A stretch of 32,149 nucleotides of DNA from JAGNLM01 sp964439835 (GCA_964439835.1 CAYTPQ010000045.1:1-32149), one strand, 5' to 3'. Shown: positions 7,038 through 17,050, counted from the stretch's first letter. Program-made: numbers and translations. Notes: generated by a model not told the origin, from the sequence alone.

Positions 7038-7718
7038 ATGAGACGGACACTGGCTGCACTGCTCACGGCTCTGCCGCTCACCGTGGCGAGCGGGGAATTC
7101 CAGCAGTCGCTGGTCATCTCGACCGGCGTGCTGCGCGAGGGCGAGCTGGTTGTGCGCAACGTCACGGACCTGAACAGCCGCAAGAGCTGCATGGCGTTCT
7201 ACGTCCGCACGACGGGCACCAGCCCGGTGCTGAGTTGTTACGACGTGCTCGGCGACTTCGGCGCCAGGATTGCCCAGGTCGGTCAAGTCAAGGAAGGCAA
7301 GCTGGTGGTCTCGAAGATCCAGGACTTCACCAACGCCGTTGCCTGCTTCGTCGCCTATGTGGGCACCGAAGGCACCTCCCCGGCGATCTACTGTTTCTCG
7401 GGAAAGGCCTCCGCCGGCAGCAATCTGCTGCAGGACGGCCACCTGCGCGAGGGCGACCTCGACGTGACCCGCGTGGTCGACCCCGAGGGCGGCCGCAGTT
7501 GCCTCGTCTCTTACGTCGACACGCCGCGCACCGCGCCCTCCCTGATCTGCTACGAGAGCAAGCCGGGCCGGCCGGGCGGGCTGCAGCAGGTGAGCTACCT
7601 GCGCGAAGGCGACCTGGTCGTGCGCAAGGTCATCGACTCCGCCGGCGGCAAGGCCTGCATGATCACCTACGTGCGGACCGAGGGGACCTCGTCGAACCTG
7701 TTTTGTTACGACGAGTAG
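7038..7718 (+). CDS. Exported protein of four 52-residue cysteine-paired repeats
   Basis: I do not recognise the family. The 226-residue protein begins with a short signal peptide (about residues 1-18, ending VASG). The rest is four diverged copies of one unit. Cysteines fall at 51/67, 103/119, 155/171 and 207/223: always 16 apart within a unit and exactly 52 from unit to unit. The consensus is about (L/V)(R/K)EG(E/K/D)L-x-V-x(3)-x-D, then C-x(3)-YV-x-T-x(2)-T(S/A)P and CY or CF. Each unit probably closes its own disulfide in the periplasm. The ATG at 7038 is favoured; an in-frame ATG lies at 7032, and GGAGG precedes both. The gene follows the sulfur-globule-like gene and ends at a strong terminator. 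Confidence 0.82.
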   Translation: MRRTLAALLTALPLTVASGEFQQSLVISTGVLREGELVVRNVTDLNSRKSCMAFYVRTTGTSPVLSCYDVLGDFGARIAQVGQVKEGKLVVSKIQDFTNAVACFVAYVGTEGTSPAIYCFSGKASAGSNLLQDGHLREGDLDVTRVVDPEGGRSCLVSYVDTPRTAPSLICYESKPGRPGGLQQVSYLREGDLVVRKVIDSAGGKACMITYVRTEGTSSNLFCYDE

Positions 7719-7723
7719 GAACG

Positions 7724-7749
7724 GGGGCACCCCTCGCGGGTGCCCCTTC
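7724..7749 (+). terminator. Rho-independent-type terminator after the exported-protein unit
   Basis: GGGGCACCC-ctcgc-GGGTGCCCC is a perfect 9-bp stem followed by TTCT, starting 6 bases after the stop of the repeat protein. The T-run is short, but the stem is strong and well placed. It marks the end of the 6.6-7.7 kb transcription unit. Confidence 0.75.
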
Positions 7750-7981
7750 TAACCGTCCGTCCCGCTTGGTAGATCTGCGGCTAACCTGCTTTTCTGGCTG
7801 CGCTTTTTGCCGGGTCTTCGGTGTTGGGATCGGACTCGCCAGGGCTTACCTCCTATCTCCATTACTGCTGTCTGGCGCTACAGTTCCGTGCAGGTTCTGG
7901 TGTAGGTTCTGACCCCAGAACGAGCGAGGCCCCGACCGGCTGGACCGGCTTGCGCGGTACGAGTCGCACCTCGACCGAGTA

Positions 7982-8035
7982 GTGCTCGTCGGGGTCCCCA
8001 TGGCGATGAATCAGTCCTGCTATGGGCTCCGTGGC
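7982..8035 (+). pseudogene. hsdS-like fragment (type I restriction specificity subunit)
   Basis: About 18 codons reading VLVGVPMAMNQSCYGLRG resemble the MNQSCY-x-LRG stretch common in the target-recognition domains of HsdS. It is fused in frame to an unrecognised upstream fragment (7922-7981, reading DRLDRLARYESHLDR) and breaks off at the hsdR relic. Too short to be certain; supported mainly by the neighbouring hsdR pieces. The region 7750-7920 shows no gene. Confidence 0.45.
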
Positions 8036-8070
8036 TGGGGGACCTCGGCTGCCAGGTCATCAACGGCCTG

Positions 8071-9212
8071 GACATCGCCCCAGCGGGCCTGCCCCAGCTC
8101 GGGGTGCTCCTGCGCGGGGTGTTCGAGCAGCGCCGGTTCCTGGACCTCCTCCGGCACTTCGTCGTGTTCGAGGAGACGGGCGGCGGAAAGCTTGCGAAGA
8201 AGATGGGGGGCTACCACCAGTTCCACGCGGTCAACGTGGCGGTGGAGGCGACCGTCACCGCCTCCCGGCCCCAGGGCGACCGCCGGGTCGGGGTGGTCTG
8301 GCACACCCAGGGCTCCGGCAAGAGCCTGACCATGGCCGTCTACGCCGGGCGGGTTGTGCTCCACCCGGCGATGGCGAACCCGTTGCTCGTCGTCCTGAGC
8401 GACCGCGACGACCTGGACGAGCAGCTCTTCGGCACCTTCGCCCGCTGCCACGAGCTGCTGCGGCAGGCGCCGGTGCAGGCCGAGAGCCGGGCGCATCTCC
8501 GCCAGGTCCTGCAGGTGGCCTCCGGTGGCGTCGTGTTCACCACGGTGCAGAAGTTCTTCCCGGAGGTGCGGGGCGACAGCTACCCCCGGCTCTCGGACCG
8601 CCGGAACATCGTGGTGATCGCCGACGAGGCCCACCGCAGCCAGCACGACTTCATCGACGGCTTCGCCCGCCACACGCGCGACGCGCTGCCGAATGCCTCC
8701 TTCATCAGCGGAACCTCGCGGTGGAGGTCCTGCGCAAGCTGCTGGACGGCGAGGTCAGGGCGCAGGCGAAGCGTAACGTCGTGCAGTCGCGCTCCTTTGC
8801 GGAGCTACTCGAGAAGGCTATCCGCGCCTACCAGAACCGCGCCGTGACCATCGCCCAGGTGATCGAGGAACTGATCGCGCTCGCGAAGGATATGCGGGCG
8901 GCGGCCCGTCGGGGGGAAGACCTGGGACTCAACGACGACGAGGTGGCCTTCTATGACGCGCTCGAGGTGAACGACAGCGCAGTCAAGGTCCTGGGCGGGG
9001 AGACCCTGAAGACCATCGCCCGCGAGCTGGTGCAGTCCGTCCGACGGAACGCGACCGTGGACTGGACGGTCAAGGACGCGGTCCGGGCGAGGATGCGCCT
9101 GGCCGTGAAGAGGATCCTGAAGCGCTACGGCTACCCCCCGGGCAAGCAGGAGAAGGCGACCCAGACGGTCATCGCCCAGACGGAGTTGCTCCGTGCCGAG
9201 GTCGCCGGGTAG
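8071..9212 (+). pseudogene. hsdR: hsdR remnant: type I restriction endonuclease subunit with internal deletion
   Basis: This is the relic of the ATP-dependent motor/endonuclease subunit of a type I restriction-modification system. The first part carries GLPQLGVLLRGVFEQRRFLD, the GGGKLAKKMGGYHQFHAV motif, Walker A in HTQGSGKSLTM, and the DEAH-type box IADEAHRSQHDF. Near 8710, after ASFIS, the sequence shifts frame and jumps to a C-terminal segment: LAVEVLRKLLDGEVRAQAKR, RSFAELLEKAIRAYQNR, DEVAFYDALEVNDSAV, ending near KRILKRYGYPPGKQEKATQT. The later helicase motifs and the whole N-terminal nuclease domain are missing. Function is therefore lost. Family motifs are from established knowledge of HsdR; the size of the deletion (several hundred residues) is an estimate. 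Confidence 0.85.
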
Positions 9213-9222
9213 CGGCGAGACG

Positions 9223-9387
9223 GTGACCCACCTGCGCCAGCACCCCGAGGCCCGGACCCTGCTGGTCGACAAGGAGGACCATCAGGGGGCGAACGGGCCC
9301 TACATGGAGGACGGCATCCGCCTTCTCGAACTCGCTCGGGACGCACACCGCCTCGTCCTGAAGCAAGCCCCGGCCGAGAAGCGGCGG
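9223..9387 (+). pseudogene. Serine site-specific recombinase C-terminal fragment
   Basis: The stretch YMEDGIRLLELARDAH, then RLVLKQAPAEKRR, resembles the helical segment before the conserved 'EKRRLLNFVLSN' region of large serine recombinases/resolvases. The catalytic N-terminus is absent and the frame is broken immediately after EKRR, where a tyrosine-recombinase relic begins. A short match, so moderate confidence. Confidence 0.5.
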
Positions 9388-9392
9388 CCATC

Positions 9393-9620
9393 GATGCCGA
9401 GGGCAGCATCCACGCCCGGGCCGCCCTGTGGCTGTATCTGCTCACCGGGGCCAGGTAGTCGGAGCTGTTTGGTGCCCGCTGGGAGTGGGTGGACTGGCAG
9501 CGCCGTGAGCTGCGGCTTCCGACCGCGAAGGCAAAGCGGGTGCAATACCCGCCGCTGGCGGAGCTTGCGACCGCGATCCTGGGGGCCCTGCCGCGCGAGG
9601 AGGGCAATCCACACATCTTC
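9393..9620 (+). pseudogene. Tyrosine recombinase (phage-type integrase) fragment with in-frame stop
   Basis: The frame reads HARAALWLYLLTGAR-stop-SELFGARWEWVDWQRREL, then RLPTAKAKRVQYPPL and LPREEGNPHIF. This is the start of the integrase catalytic domain, with the box-I arginine in TGAR. A TAG at 9456-9458 replaces what is normally Lys in TGARKSE. The His-x-x-Arg and Tyr motifs are gone because the sequence runs straight into a DUF29 gene. It is a clear fossil of an integrative element. Confidence 0.72.
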
Positions 9621-10040
9621 GAGGTCGACTTCTTCCGCTGGGCCACAGAGACCGCCAAGGCGCTGCGCGAGGGGCGGGTTGCCGACGTGGACCTGGAGCA
9701 CGTCGCCGACGAGATCGAGGACATGGTCAAGGAGGAGCGCCGGGAGCTGGCGAGCCAGCTAACGGTGGTCCTGATGCATCTCCTGAAGTGGACCCATCAA
9801 CCCGGGCGCCGCTCACGGTCCTGGCGGACCAGTGTGGTTCGGCAGTGTCAGGAACTGGCGACCGTGCTTGAGGAGAGCCCGAGCTTGCGGGGGGAGCTGC
9901 CGGAGCTCATGGCGCGGGCGTATACCCAAGCCCGCCTCCGCACCGCATCGGAAACCGGGCTGCCCGAGGAGACCTTCCCCGCGCAGAGCCCGTTCACCGT
10001 CGACCAGGCCCTCGACCCTGGGTACTGGCCGCCGGAGTGA
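9489..10040 (+). CDS. DUF29-family protein fused in frame to an integrase remnant
   Basis: Residues from about 45 onward match DUF29. They begin DFFRWATETAKALREGR, followed by DLEHVADEIEDMVKEERREL, the VVLMHLLKWTHQP-x-RRSRSW stretch, and the end GLPEETFPAQ, DQALDPGYWPPE. DUF29 proteins are small helical proteins of unknown function, common in mobile and cyanobacterial/proteobacterial accessory DNA. The family's own start codon is missing: no ATG, GTG or TTG lies at the junction. Translation could only begin inside the integrase relic, at GTG 9489, giving a 183-residue chimera. No good ribosome binding site is seen there. The DUF29 body itself is intact, so it may be expressed or a very recent pseudogene. 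From 10041 to 10278 I see no gene. Confidence 0.65.
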   Translation: MDWQRRELRLPTAKAKRVQYPPLAELATAILGALPREEGNPHIFEVDFFRWATETAKALREGRVADVDLEHVADEIEDMVKEERRELASQLTVVLMHLLKWTHQPGRRSRSWRTSVVRQCQELATVLEESPSLRGELPELMARAYTQARLRTASETGLPEETFPAQSPFTVDQALDPGYWPPE

Positions 10041-10278
10041 GGGCTCAGAACGGCCCCCTGGCGGCTAGCCGGCTGCCAGGAAGCCTGACTACCGACACCT
10101 CGAGGGAGGTCGCTGGCTTCCCAAGAAACCTCGACGAACGCGCCACTCTCTTGCGGACGGCCTAAACTTCGACCCATTTGCCGACGAAGAAGCGGAGCCG
10201 CGACACGGAGTTGCGAAGTTCGGCCAGGCGGCGGTGTACGGATGGACGCGGGATTTCGCGTTCACGGATTGCAACTCG

Positions 10279-10785
10279 TCAGGTTGACAGCCAGAGAGGG
10301 GAACGCCGGGGACGGGGCCTGGTACGCTCGGCGTACTCCTCGGATGGAGCCGTGGCTGACAGGACCCTGAACCACGGTGGCAGGACCCGCTCCCAGTCGA
10401 CGCCGACCTGCCACGCCCCGCCCTCGTCGGCGAAGAAGATCACGTCGTCGTTGCACTCGTCGATGTAGTCGAGCAACCCGAAGAGGATGTCGAAAGCCTC
10501 CCTCGCCTCGGCAGGCTTCGCCTTCTTCTCCTCGGCCACGCAGCGGTCGAGAAGTCGGCGGTACTCGGCGATGAAGGCCGTCGTCCCCGTGGACTGCTCC
10601 ATGTAGTTCTTGGAGTTGACCATGAAGCAGTCGTAGTACTCGCCGGTGCGGCTCACCTTGTCGAAGGCCTTTACGGCCGCGAGCAGGTTCACCTTCATCT
10701 TGATCTCGCTATCGGGGCGCAGGCTCTTGATGTCGAGATAATTCTTGGCAATCTGGTAGAGCTTGGCCGTCGGATGGACTCCCAC
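10279..10785 (-). CDS. Uncharacterised partner of the primase-helicase, frameshifted at its start
   Basis: I cannot name the family. The 168-residue protein is soluble and helix-rich. It contains VHPTAKLYQIAKNYLDIKSL near the N-terminus, GEYYDCFMVNSKNYMEQST in the middle, and an acidic block, DYIDECNDDVIFFADEGGAW, followed by QVGVDWERVLPPWF. An ATG at 10823-10825 overlaps the helicase stop (ATGA) and would be the coupled start (MTTSKEK...), but it is in a different frame from the body, implying a one-base indel between 10825 and 10785. As it stands, translation must start at GTG 10785. The last 20 residues (Arg/Pro/Ser-rich) look like out-of-frame read-through, so the C-terminus is probably lost. 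It may be a decaying second gene of the conflict system. Confidence 0.6.
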   Translation of the reverse strand: MGVHPTAKLYQIAKNYLDIKSLRPDSEIKMKVNLLAAVKAFDKVSRTGEYYDCFMVNSKNYMEQSTGTTAFIAEYRRLLDRCVAEEKKAKPAEAREAFDILFGLLDYIDECNDDVIFFADEGGAWQVGVDWERVLPPWFRVLSATAPSEEYAERTRPRPRRSPLWLST

Positions 10786-10821
10786 GTCGGCGTCTTGTCG
10801 ACGCCTTCTCCTTGCTGGTGG

Positions 10822-12711
10822 TCATGGTTCCTGCTCCTCGAGATCGCGCAGGCCGTCCTCGTCGTACTTGGCGACGGCCTCGTCCTCAGCCTCGCGCAGC
10901 CCGAACGGGGCCTCGTCGCGGGCATAGCCGATCACCCGGTAGCCGCGCAGGCGCTTCCCGAACATCTTCATCAACATCGGTACGGCGCGGTCCACGTAGT
11001 CGTAGATGCGAACCTCGGTCTTGCCGGGGTGGAGGCGGTGCAAGCGGCCGGTGTACTGGATGAGCGTGCCCTTCCACGACACCGGCAGCGCCAGAAACAA
11101 GGTGTCGAGGCGCGCGTCGTCGAAGCCCTCGCCGATGTACCGGCCGGTCGCGATGAGCAGCCGCTCCTCGCCAGCCGGAATGGCGGCGAGCCTGGCGATC
11201 ACCTCGCGCCGCTCCCTGGGCTTCATGCCGCCGTGGAGCACCACAAGATGGCGGGTGAAGCTCTGCAGCCGCTCGGCGAAGTGTTCAAGGTGATCACGTC
11301 GCTCCGTGAGGAGGATAGGTGACCGCTTCTCCTCGAGTGTGCGCACGACGTCATCGAAGATGAGGTCGTTGCGGCGCGGGTCGGCTGCGAGCGCGGCGTA
11401 CAGCTCCTGGATGGCCGCGGCCTCGGGCATGCCGCTCGACGAGAACCCCGTTTCCTGCACGAAGAGCTTATGTTCAAAGGGTCGCCGCGCTGCCTGGCTC
11501 TTGGGATCGACCGCAAACCGCACCGGCCCGAGCTGCATGTTGAGGATGGGGTGGTGCCCATCGCGGCGCTGCGGCGTCGCGGTCAGGCCGACGACGTACC
11601 TGGCCTTCACCTCGGCGAGCACGCGCTCGAAGCTCACGGCGGGACAGTGGTGCGACTCGTCCTGGATGACCTGACCGTAGCCTGCGACGAGATCGGAGAC
11701 GGAGCCCTTGCGGACCAGGCTCTGCACCATCGCCACGTCGAGCCGGCCGTTCGGCTTGGCTTTGCCCGCGCCGATCTGGCCGACGTCCTTGGGCTGGATG
11801 CCGAGGAAGAGGGCGAGCTGGCTGATCCACTGGTCGAGCAGCGGCTTGCGGTGGACCAAGATGAGCGTGCTCGCCTTACGGGCCGCGACGAGATACGTGC
11901 CGACCACCGTCTTTCCGATCCCCGGCGGTGCGACGAACACCCCGGTGTCGTGGGCAAGCAGTGCCTTGACGGCCTGCTCCTGAAGCGGCGTGAGCGTGCC
12001 CGTGAAGGTGAAGAGGACAGGATTGCCGGCATCGCGCGCCTCGCGCTGGAGCGGCAGCGCGATCAGGTTGCCGAAGCCGCCTTTGGGCATGGTGTCCTGG
12101 TTGGGGAATAGCCGGTCGTAGGACTCCATCGAGAGCTGGTGGCGCCGAGCCATGGTCTCGGTAATGAGAAAGCAGCCGAGCTTGCGCGCCGCGACCGCTG
12201 ACACTGGCGACGCAAAGAAGAACCACGCATGTGCGCCATTGCCAGAGCGCGAGCGCTCGATGGCGACCGGCACGCCGTGCTGCCGGCAGGTCTCCGCGAA
12301 AGCCGCGATGTCCTCCTGCCAGCTCCTCTTGTCGAAGTCGGCCGCGAGGAACCAGCAGGTCTCGTCGGGAAGGAGGGGGTAGACGCCCATGATCTGCTCG
12401 CCCCTCAGGTGCTTGGCGATCTCCTCGGCGGACACCGCGATGAAGGCCTGGTTGGGGCACGCGCCGCAGGTCGCCCGCTTGCCGGCGCCGGGGCCCTTCT
12501 TCTTTTCACACAGCCCCCACTCCCACTCGTTCTCGCAGGCCGGCGAGTAGCCCGACTTGCCCTTCTTCTCGTTCTCCCACCGGCGAGGGAAGACGTCGTC
12601 TCGACCGCGGAAGAGGGAGCGGAAGAGATCGACCTTGGCGGCGTTGGTGGCCGGCACGTTGGCGACGTCGGGGATGAGCTTGGGCTGGATCTGAACATGG
12701 ATCACGGGCAA
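10822..12711 (-). CDS. TOTE-type archaeo-eukaryotic primase fused to SF2 helicase
   Basis: This 629-residue protein joins a primase-like polymerase domain to a superfamily 2 helicase, the arrangement described for TOTE conflict systems. Residues 59-85 hold a likely zinc site (Cys59, Cys68, Cys82, Cys85). The primase catalytic acids are in FLAADFDK (Asp125, Asp127), and the second motif is SGNGAHAWFFF (His161). The helicase has Walker A APPGIGKT (Lys267), the DEAH-like DESHH (351-355), TATP (377-380) and motif VI QYTGRLHR (552-559). All key motifs look intact, unlike its neighbours. The only upstream-most start in frame is TTG 12711. The frame remains open upstream with a coiled-coil-like LREQLAAL, so the native N-terminus may have been cut by rearrangement. 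A defence role is inferred from the family and island. Confidence 0.85.
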   Translation of the reverse strand: MPVIHVQIQPKLIPDVANVPATNAAKVDLFRSLFRGRDDVFPRRWENEKKGKSGYSPACENEWEWGLCEKKKGPGAGKRATCGACPNQAFIAVSAEEIAKHLRGEQIMGVYPLLPDETCWFLAADFDKRSWQEDIAAFAETCRQHGVPVAIERSRSGNGAHAWFFFASPVSAVAARKLGCFLITETMARRHQLSMESYDRLFPNQDTMPKGGFGNLIALPLQREARDAGNPVLFTFTGTLTPLQEQAVKALLAHDTGVFVAPPGIGKTVVGTYLVAARKASTLILVHRKPLLDQWISQLALFLGIQPKDVGQIGAGKAKPNGRLDVAMVQSLVRKGSVSDLVAGYGQVIQDESHHCPAVSFERVLAEVKARYVVGLTATPQRRDGHHPILNMQLGPVRFAVDPKSQAARRPFEHKLFVQETGFSSSGMPEAAAIQELYAALAADPRRNDLIFDDVVRTLEEKRSPILLTERRDHLEHFAERLQSFTRHLVVLHGGMKPRERREVIARLAAIPAGEERLLIATGRYIGEGFDDARLDTLFLALPVSWKGTLIQYTGRLHRLHPGKTEVRIYDYVDRAVPMLMKMFGKRLRGYRVIGYARDEAPFGLREAEDEAVAKYDEDGLRDLEEQEP

Positions 12712-12830
12712 CGCCGCGAGCTGCTCACGAAGACCGGCGAGTCGGGCATCAGCCGTCTTGACCTCGGCACAGAGATCAACGCGCCAGCCGACCAGCGCGA
12801 GACCGACGCGGCGGTCGACCCCGCTCGGGC

Positions 12831-12986
12831 TCAGAAATCTCGCGCGAGATCGGCCAACGGAAGGTCTCGGGGGAGCTCAACGTCGTCCTGAAGGACCTGC
12901 TTGAGTGGGGCTTGATCGAGTACACCATCCCCGACAAGCCTGGGAGCCGGCTTCAGAAGTACCGGCTGACTTCCCGCAAGGGGTGA
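12831..12986 (+). pseudogene. Winged-helix C-terminal tail of a Fic/RecG-like regulator
   Basis: The frame reads SEISREIGQRKVSGELNVVL, then KDLLEWGLIEYTIPDKPGSR and LQKYRLTSRKG before a stop. The IPDKP-x-SRLQ-YRLT ending is typical of the C-terminal winged helix of Fic-family proteins and AlbA/RecG-like ATP-binding regulators. Nothing of the N-terminal domains is present upstream on this strand. It is a short fossil at the tRNA-Asn edge of the island. I recognise no gene between 12987 and 13191. Confidence 0.6.
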
Positions 12987-13191
12987 CGGTGCGGCTGTTG
13001 AACGTCACCGAGACCTGGCCCCAGCTCGTTGAACGCTCTCACCGGCTCTCTCCCAGGCGCGGCCCCGAGAGAGCGCTCTCGGCCGAGAAGACGCCGCCGC
13101 GGGTGGCGGTCGTGATCTCTGGCGGCGGTCGCGAAGAGCGGGGCCGAGGACGGCGAGCGCGCAGATGCCCGCGAAAACTGGCCTAGAAACG

Positions 13192-13222
13192 CGAAGCCCC
13201 GAGGGGTCGCCTCGCGGCTTCG
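13192..13222 (-). terminator. Terminator-like hairpin downstream of tRNA-Asn
   Basis: Read on the minus strand, CGAAGCC-g-CGAGG-cgacc-CCTCG-g-GGCTTCG forms a 12-bp stem with one mismatch, followed by CGTTTCT. It lies about 40 bases past the tRNA-Asn 3' end, after a second smaller hairpin (GCCCAC/GTGGGC), and probably ends the tRNA transcript. Confidence 0.6.
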
Positions 13223-13263
13223 GTTAGCCTGCAAGCCCACGAACTTGGTGGGCAGGTTTGATT

Positions 13264-13339
13264 TGGCTCCCCGGGACGGGCTCGAACCGCCGACCTAGTG
13301 ATTAACAGTCACCCGCTCTACCGACTGAGCTACCGGGGA
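13264..13339 (-). tRNA. tRNA-Asn (anticodon GTT)
   Basis: The 76-base cloverleaf reads TCCCCGG (acceptor), GCTCAGTCGGTAGAGC (D arm), then a 7-base anticodon loop CTGTTAA with GTT. The T arm GGCGGTTCGAGCCCGTC follows, then CCGGGGA, discriminator G and encoded CCA. All stems pair. Its 3' end faces the eroded island at 7.7-13.2 kb. Confidence 0.97.
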
Positions 13340-13351
13340 AAAGCGCGGCGT

Positions 13352-13380
13352 ATCCTACTGGCGGCAGGGGGTGGGGTCAA
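13352..13380 (-). promoter_or_regulatory. Sigma-70 promoter of tRNA-Asn
   Basis: On the minus strand TTGACC (-35) and TAGGAT (-10) are separated by exactly 17 bases, with the -10 box 12 bases before the mature tRNA 5' end. The spacing and hexamers are close to consensus, unusual in this G+C-rich DNA. Confidence 0.75.
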
Positions 13381-13478
13381 CTTGACGGCCTGCCGGGCTG
13401 TGGCGCGGGTCACTGTAAGGGACACTGCGGCGCCAGGGTGCAAGCCACGAGAGGTTGCCAGGCCGACGGTGCCTCCTT

Positions 13479-14666
13479 TCACGCCGCTCCGAGAAACGCC
13501 GTCAACCGATCCATCGCCTTCTCCAGGTTCTCCAGGCTGGTAGCGATGGATACGCGCTGGAAGCCGGGTGCGCCGAAGGCCGAGCCTGGCACCAGGGCGA
13601 CCCCGGTCTCCCGCAGCAGCAGGTCGGCGAAGGCCACGTCGTCCGGCGCGCCGGCCTTCTGCATCGCCTCGCGGGTGTCGGGGAACAGGTAGAACGCGCC
13701 CTGGGCCGGTAGGCAGTGCACGCCCCTGATCCCGTTCAACGCCGCGACCACATAGTCGTGGCGGGCCTTGAACGCCCTCACCATCTCGGCGATGAAGGAC
13801 TGGTCGCCGTCGAGCGCCGCCTCGGCCGCAACCTGGGCGATGGAGGTCGGGTTCGAGGTGCTCTGGGATTGGATGTTGACCATGGCGCGGATGAGCGGCG
13901 CGGGGCCGGCCGCGTATCCGATCCGCCAGCCGGTCATGGAATAGGCCTTGGAGACGCCGTTCAGCACGATGGTCCGCTCGTAGAGGTCCGGGCGCACCAT
14001 CAGGATGTTCGCGAACGGCTCGCTGCCCCAAACGATGTGCTCGTACATGTCGTCGGTGGCGATGAGCACGTGGGGGTGGCGGTGCAGAACCTCACCGAGC
14101 GCCGCGAGCTCGGCGCGCGAGTAGCAGACCCCGGTCGGGTTCGACGGGCTGTTGATCACCACCAGGCGGGTGCGCGGGCCGATGGCGTGGTCGAGCTGCT
14201 CGGGCGTCACCTTGAAGCCCTGGGCGGCGCTACCCTCGACGATCACCGGGGTGCCGTCGGCGAGCAGCACCATGTCGGGGTAGGACACCCAGTAGGGCGC
14301 CGGGATCACCACCTCGTCCCCGGTGTCGAGCAGGGCCTGGGCCAGGTTGTAGAAGGTCTGCTTGCCGCCGACCGACACGACGACTTGCTCCGGGGCGTAG
14401 GTGAGCCCGTTGTCCCGCTGGAGCTTGCGGATCACGGCCTGCTTCAGGGTCGGGATGCCATCGACCGCCGTGTACTTGGTGAAGCCGCGGTCGAGTGCCT
14501 GCTTGGCCGCTTCCTTGATGTGGGCGGGTGTGTCGAAGTCCGGTTCCCCGGCGCCGAGCCCGATGATGTCGTGGCCTGCCGCTTTGAGCGCCGCGGCGCG
14601 GGCAGTCACGGCCAGGGTAGGGGAGGGCTTGATGCGCCGAACGCGCTCGGAGAGACGAAGGTCCAC
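13479..14666 (-). CDS. aspC: Aspartate/aromatic aminotransferase, class I (subgroup I-gamma type)
   Basis: This PLP enzyme transfers the amino group between aspartate and 2-oxoglutarate. At 395 residues it has the normal length of bacterial I-gamma aspartate aminotransferases. The N-terminus LSERVRRIKPSPTLAV and GLGAGEPDFDTP are typical. The substrate-binding Asn is in INSPSNPTG, and the PLP-binding lysine is Lys240 in NGVSKAYSMTGWRIGY. The GTG at 14666 is chosen because the family starts a few residues before LSERV and AGGA precedes it. The frame stays open far upstream, but only as a shadow of uvrB. The gene is divergent from uvrB and follows its own tRNA-Asn neighbour downstream. Confidence 0.93.
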   Translation of the reverse strand: MDLRLSERVRRIKPSPTLAVTARAAALKAAGHDIIGLGAGEPDFDTPAHIKEAAKQALDRGFTKYTAVDGIPTLKQAVIRKLQRDNGLTYAPEQVVVSVGGKQTFYNLAQALLDTGDEVVIPAPYWVSYPDMVLLADGTPVIVEGSAAQGFKVTPEQLDHAIGPRTRLVVINSPSNPTGVCYSRAELAALGEVLHRHPHVLIATDDMYEHIVWGSEPFANILMVRPDLYERTIVLNGVSKAYSMTGWRIGYAAGPAPLIRAMVNIQSQSTSNPTSIAQVAAEAALDGDQSFIAEMVRAFKARHDYVVAALNGIRGVHCLPAQGAFYLFPDTREAMQKAGAPDDVAFADLLLRETGVALVPGSAFGAPGFQRVSIATSLENLEKAMDRLTAFLGAA

Positions 14667-14900
14667 GGCGGAGGTCCTGGTGCGAGGGTGGGCTTGGGCA
14701 GCGGATTCTATCCGAAGTCGGGCGCGGCGCCCTCGCGCGGTTGGGCGACGCGGGGCACGGCCGGGCCGCCGCCAGGCTGTCTGTCCCGCCCGTGGCGCTG
14801 CCGCCTGACGGTGCAGGGGGTTCATTGCGCCGCGCACGCCGGCCGGCCGTTTCCGGATCCTCCCTGGCCGGTGCCACACCCCGGCGCTATCCTGCGCCCC

Positions 14901-16952
<2,052 letters not shown>

Positions 16953-17050
16953 GCCCCGCGGGCCTCTCAGCCGCTGGCGGGCCTTGCCCCGGCGGCAACC
17001 GACGGCTGCGGGTAACGCCCCGCGGCCACGCCGCTCGCGCTGTGCCGCCC

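Noticed and set aside
12905..13186. 93-codon plus-strand frame between the island and tRNA-Asn
   Set aside because: Arg/Pro-rich composition with no recognisable motif; its beginning overlaps the winged-helix relic in another frame.
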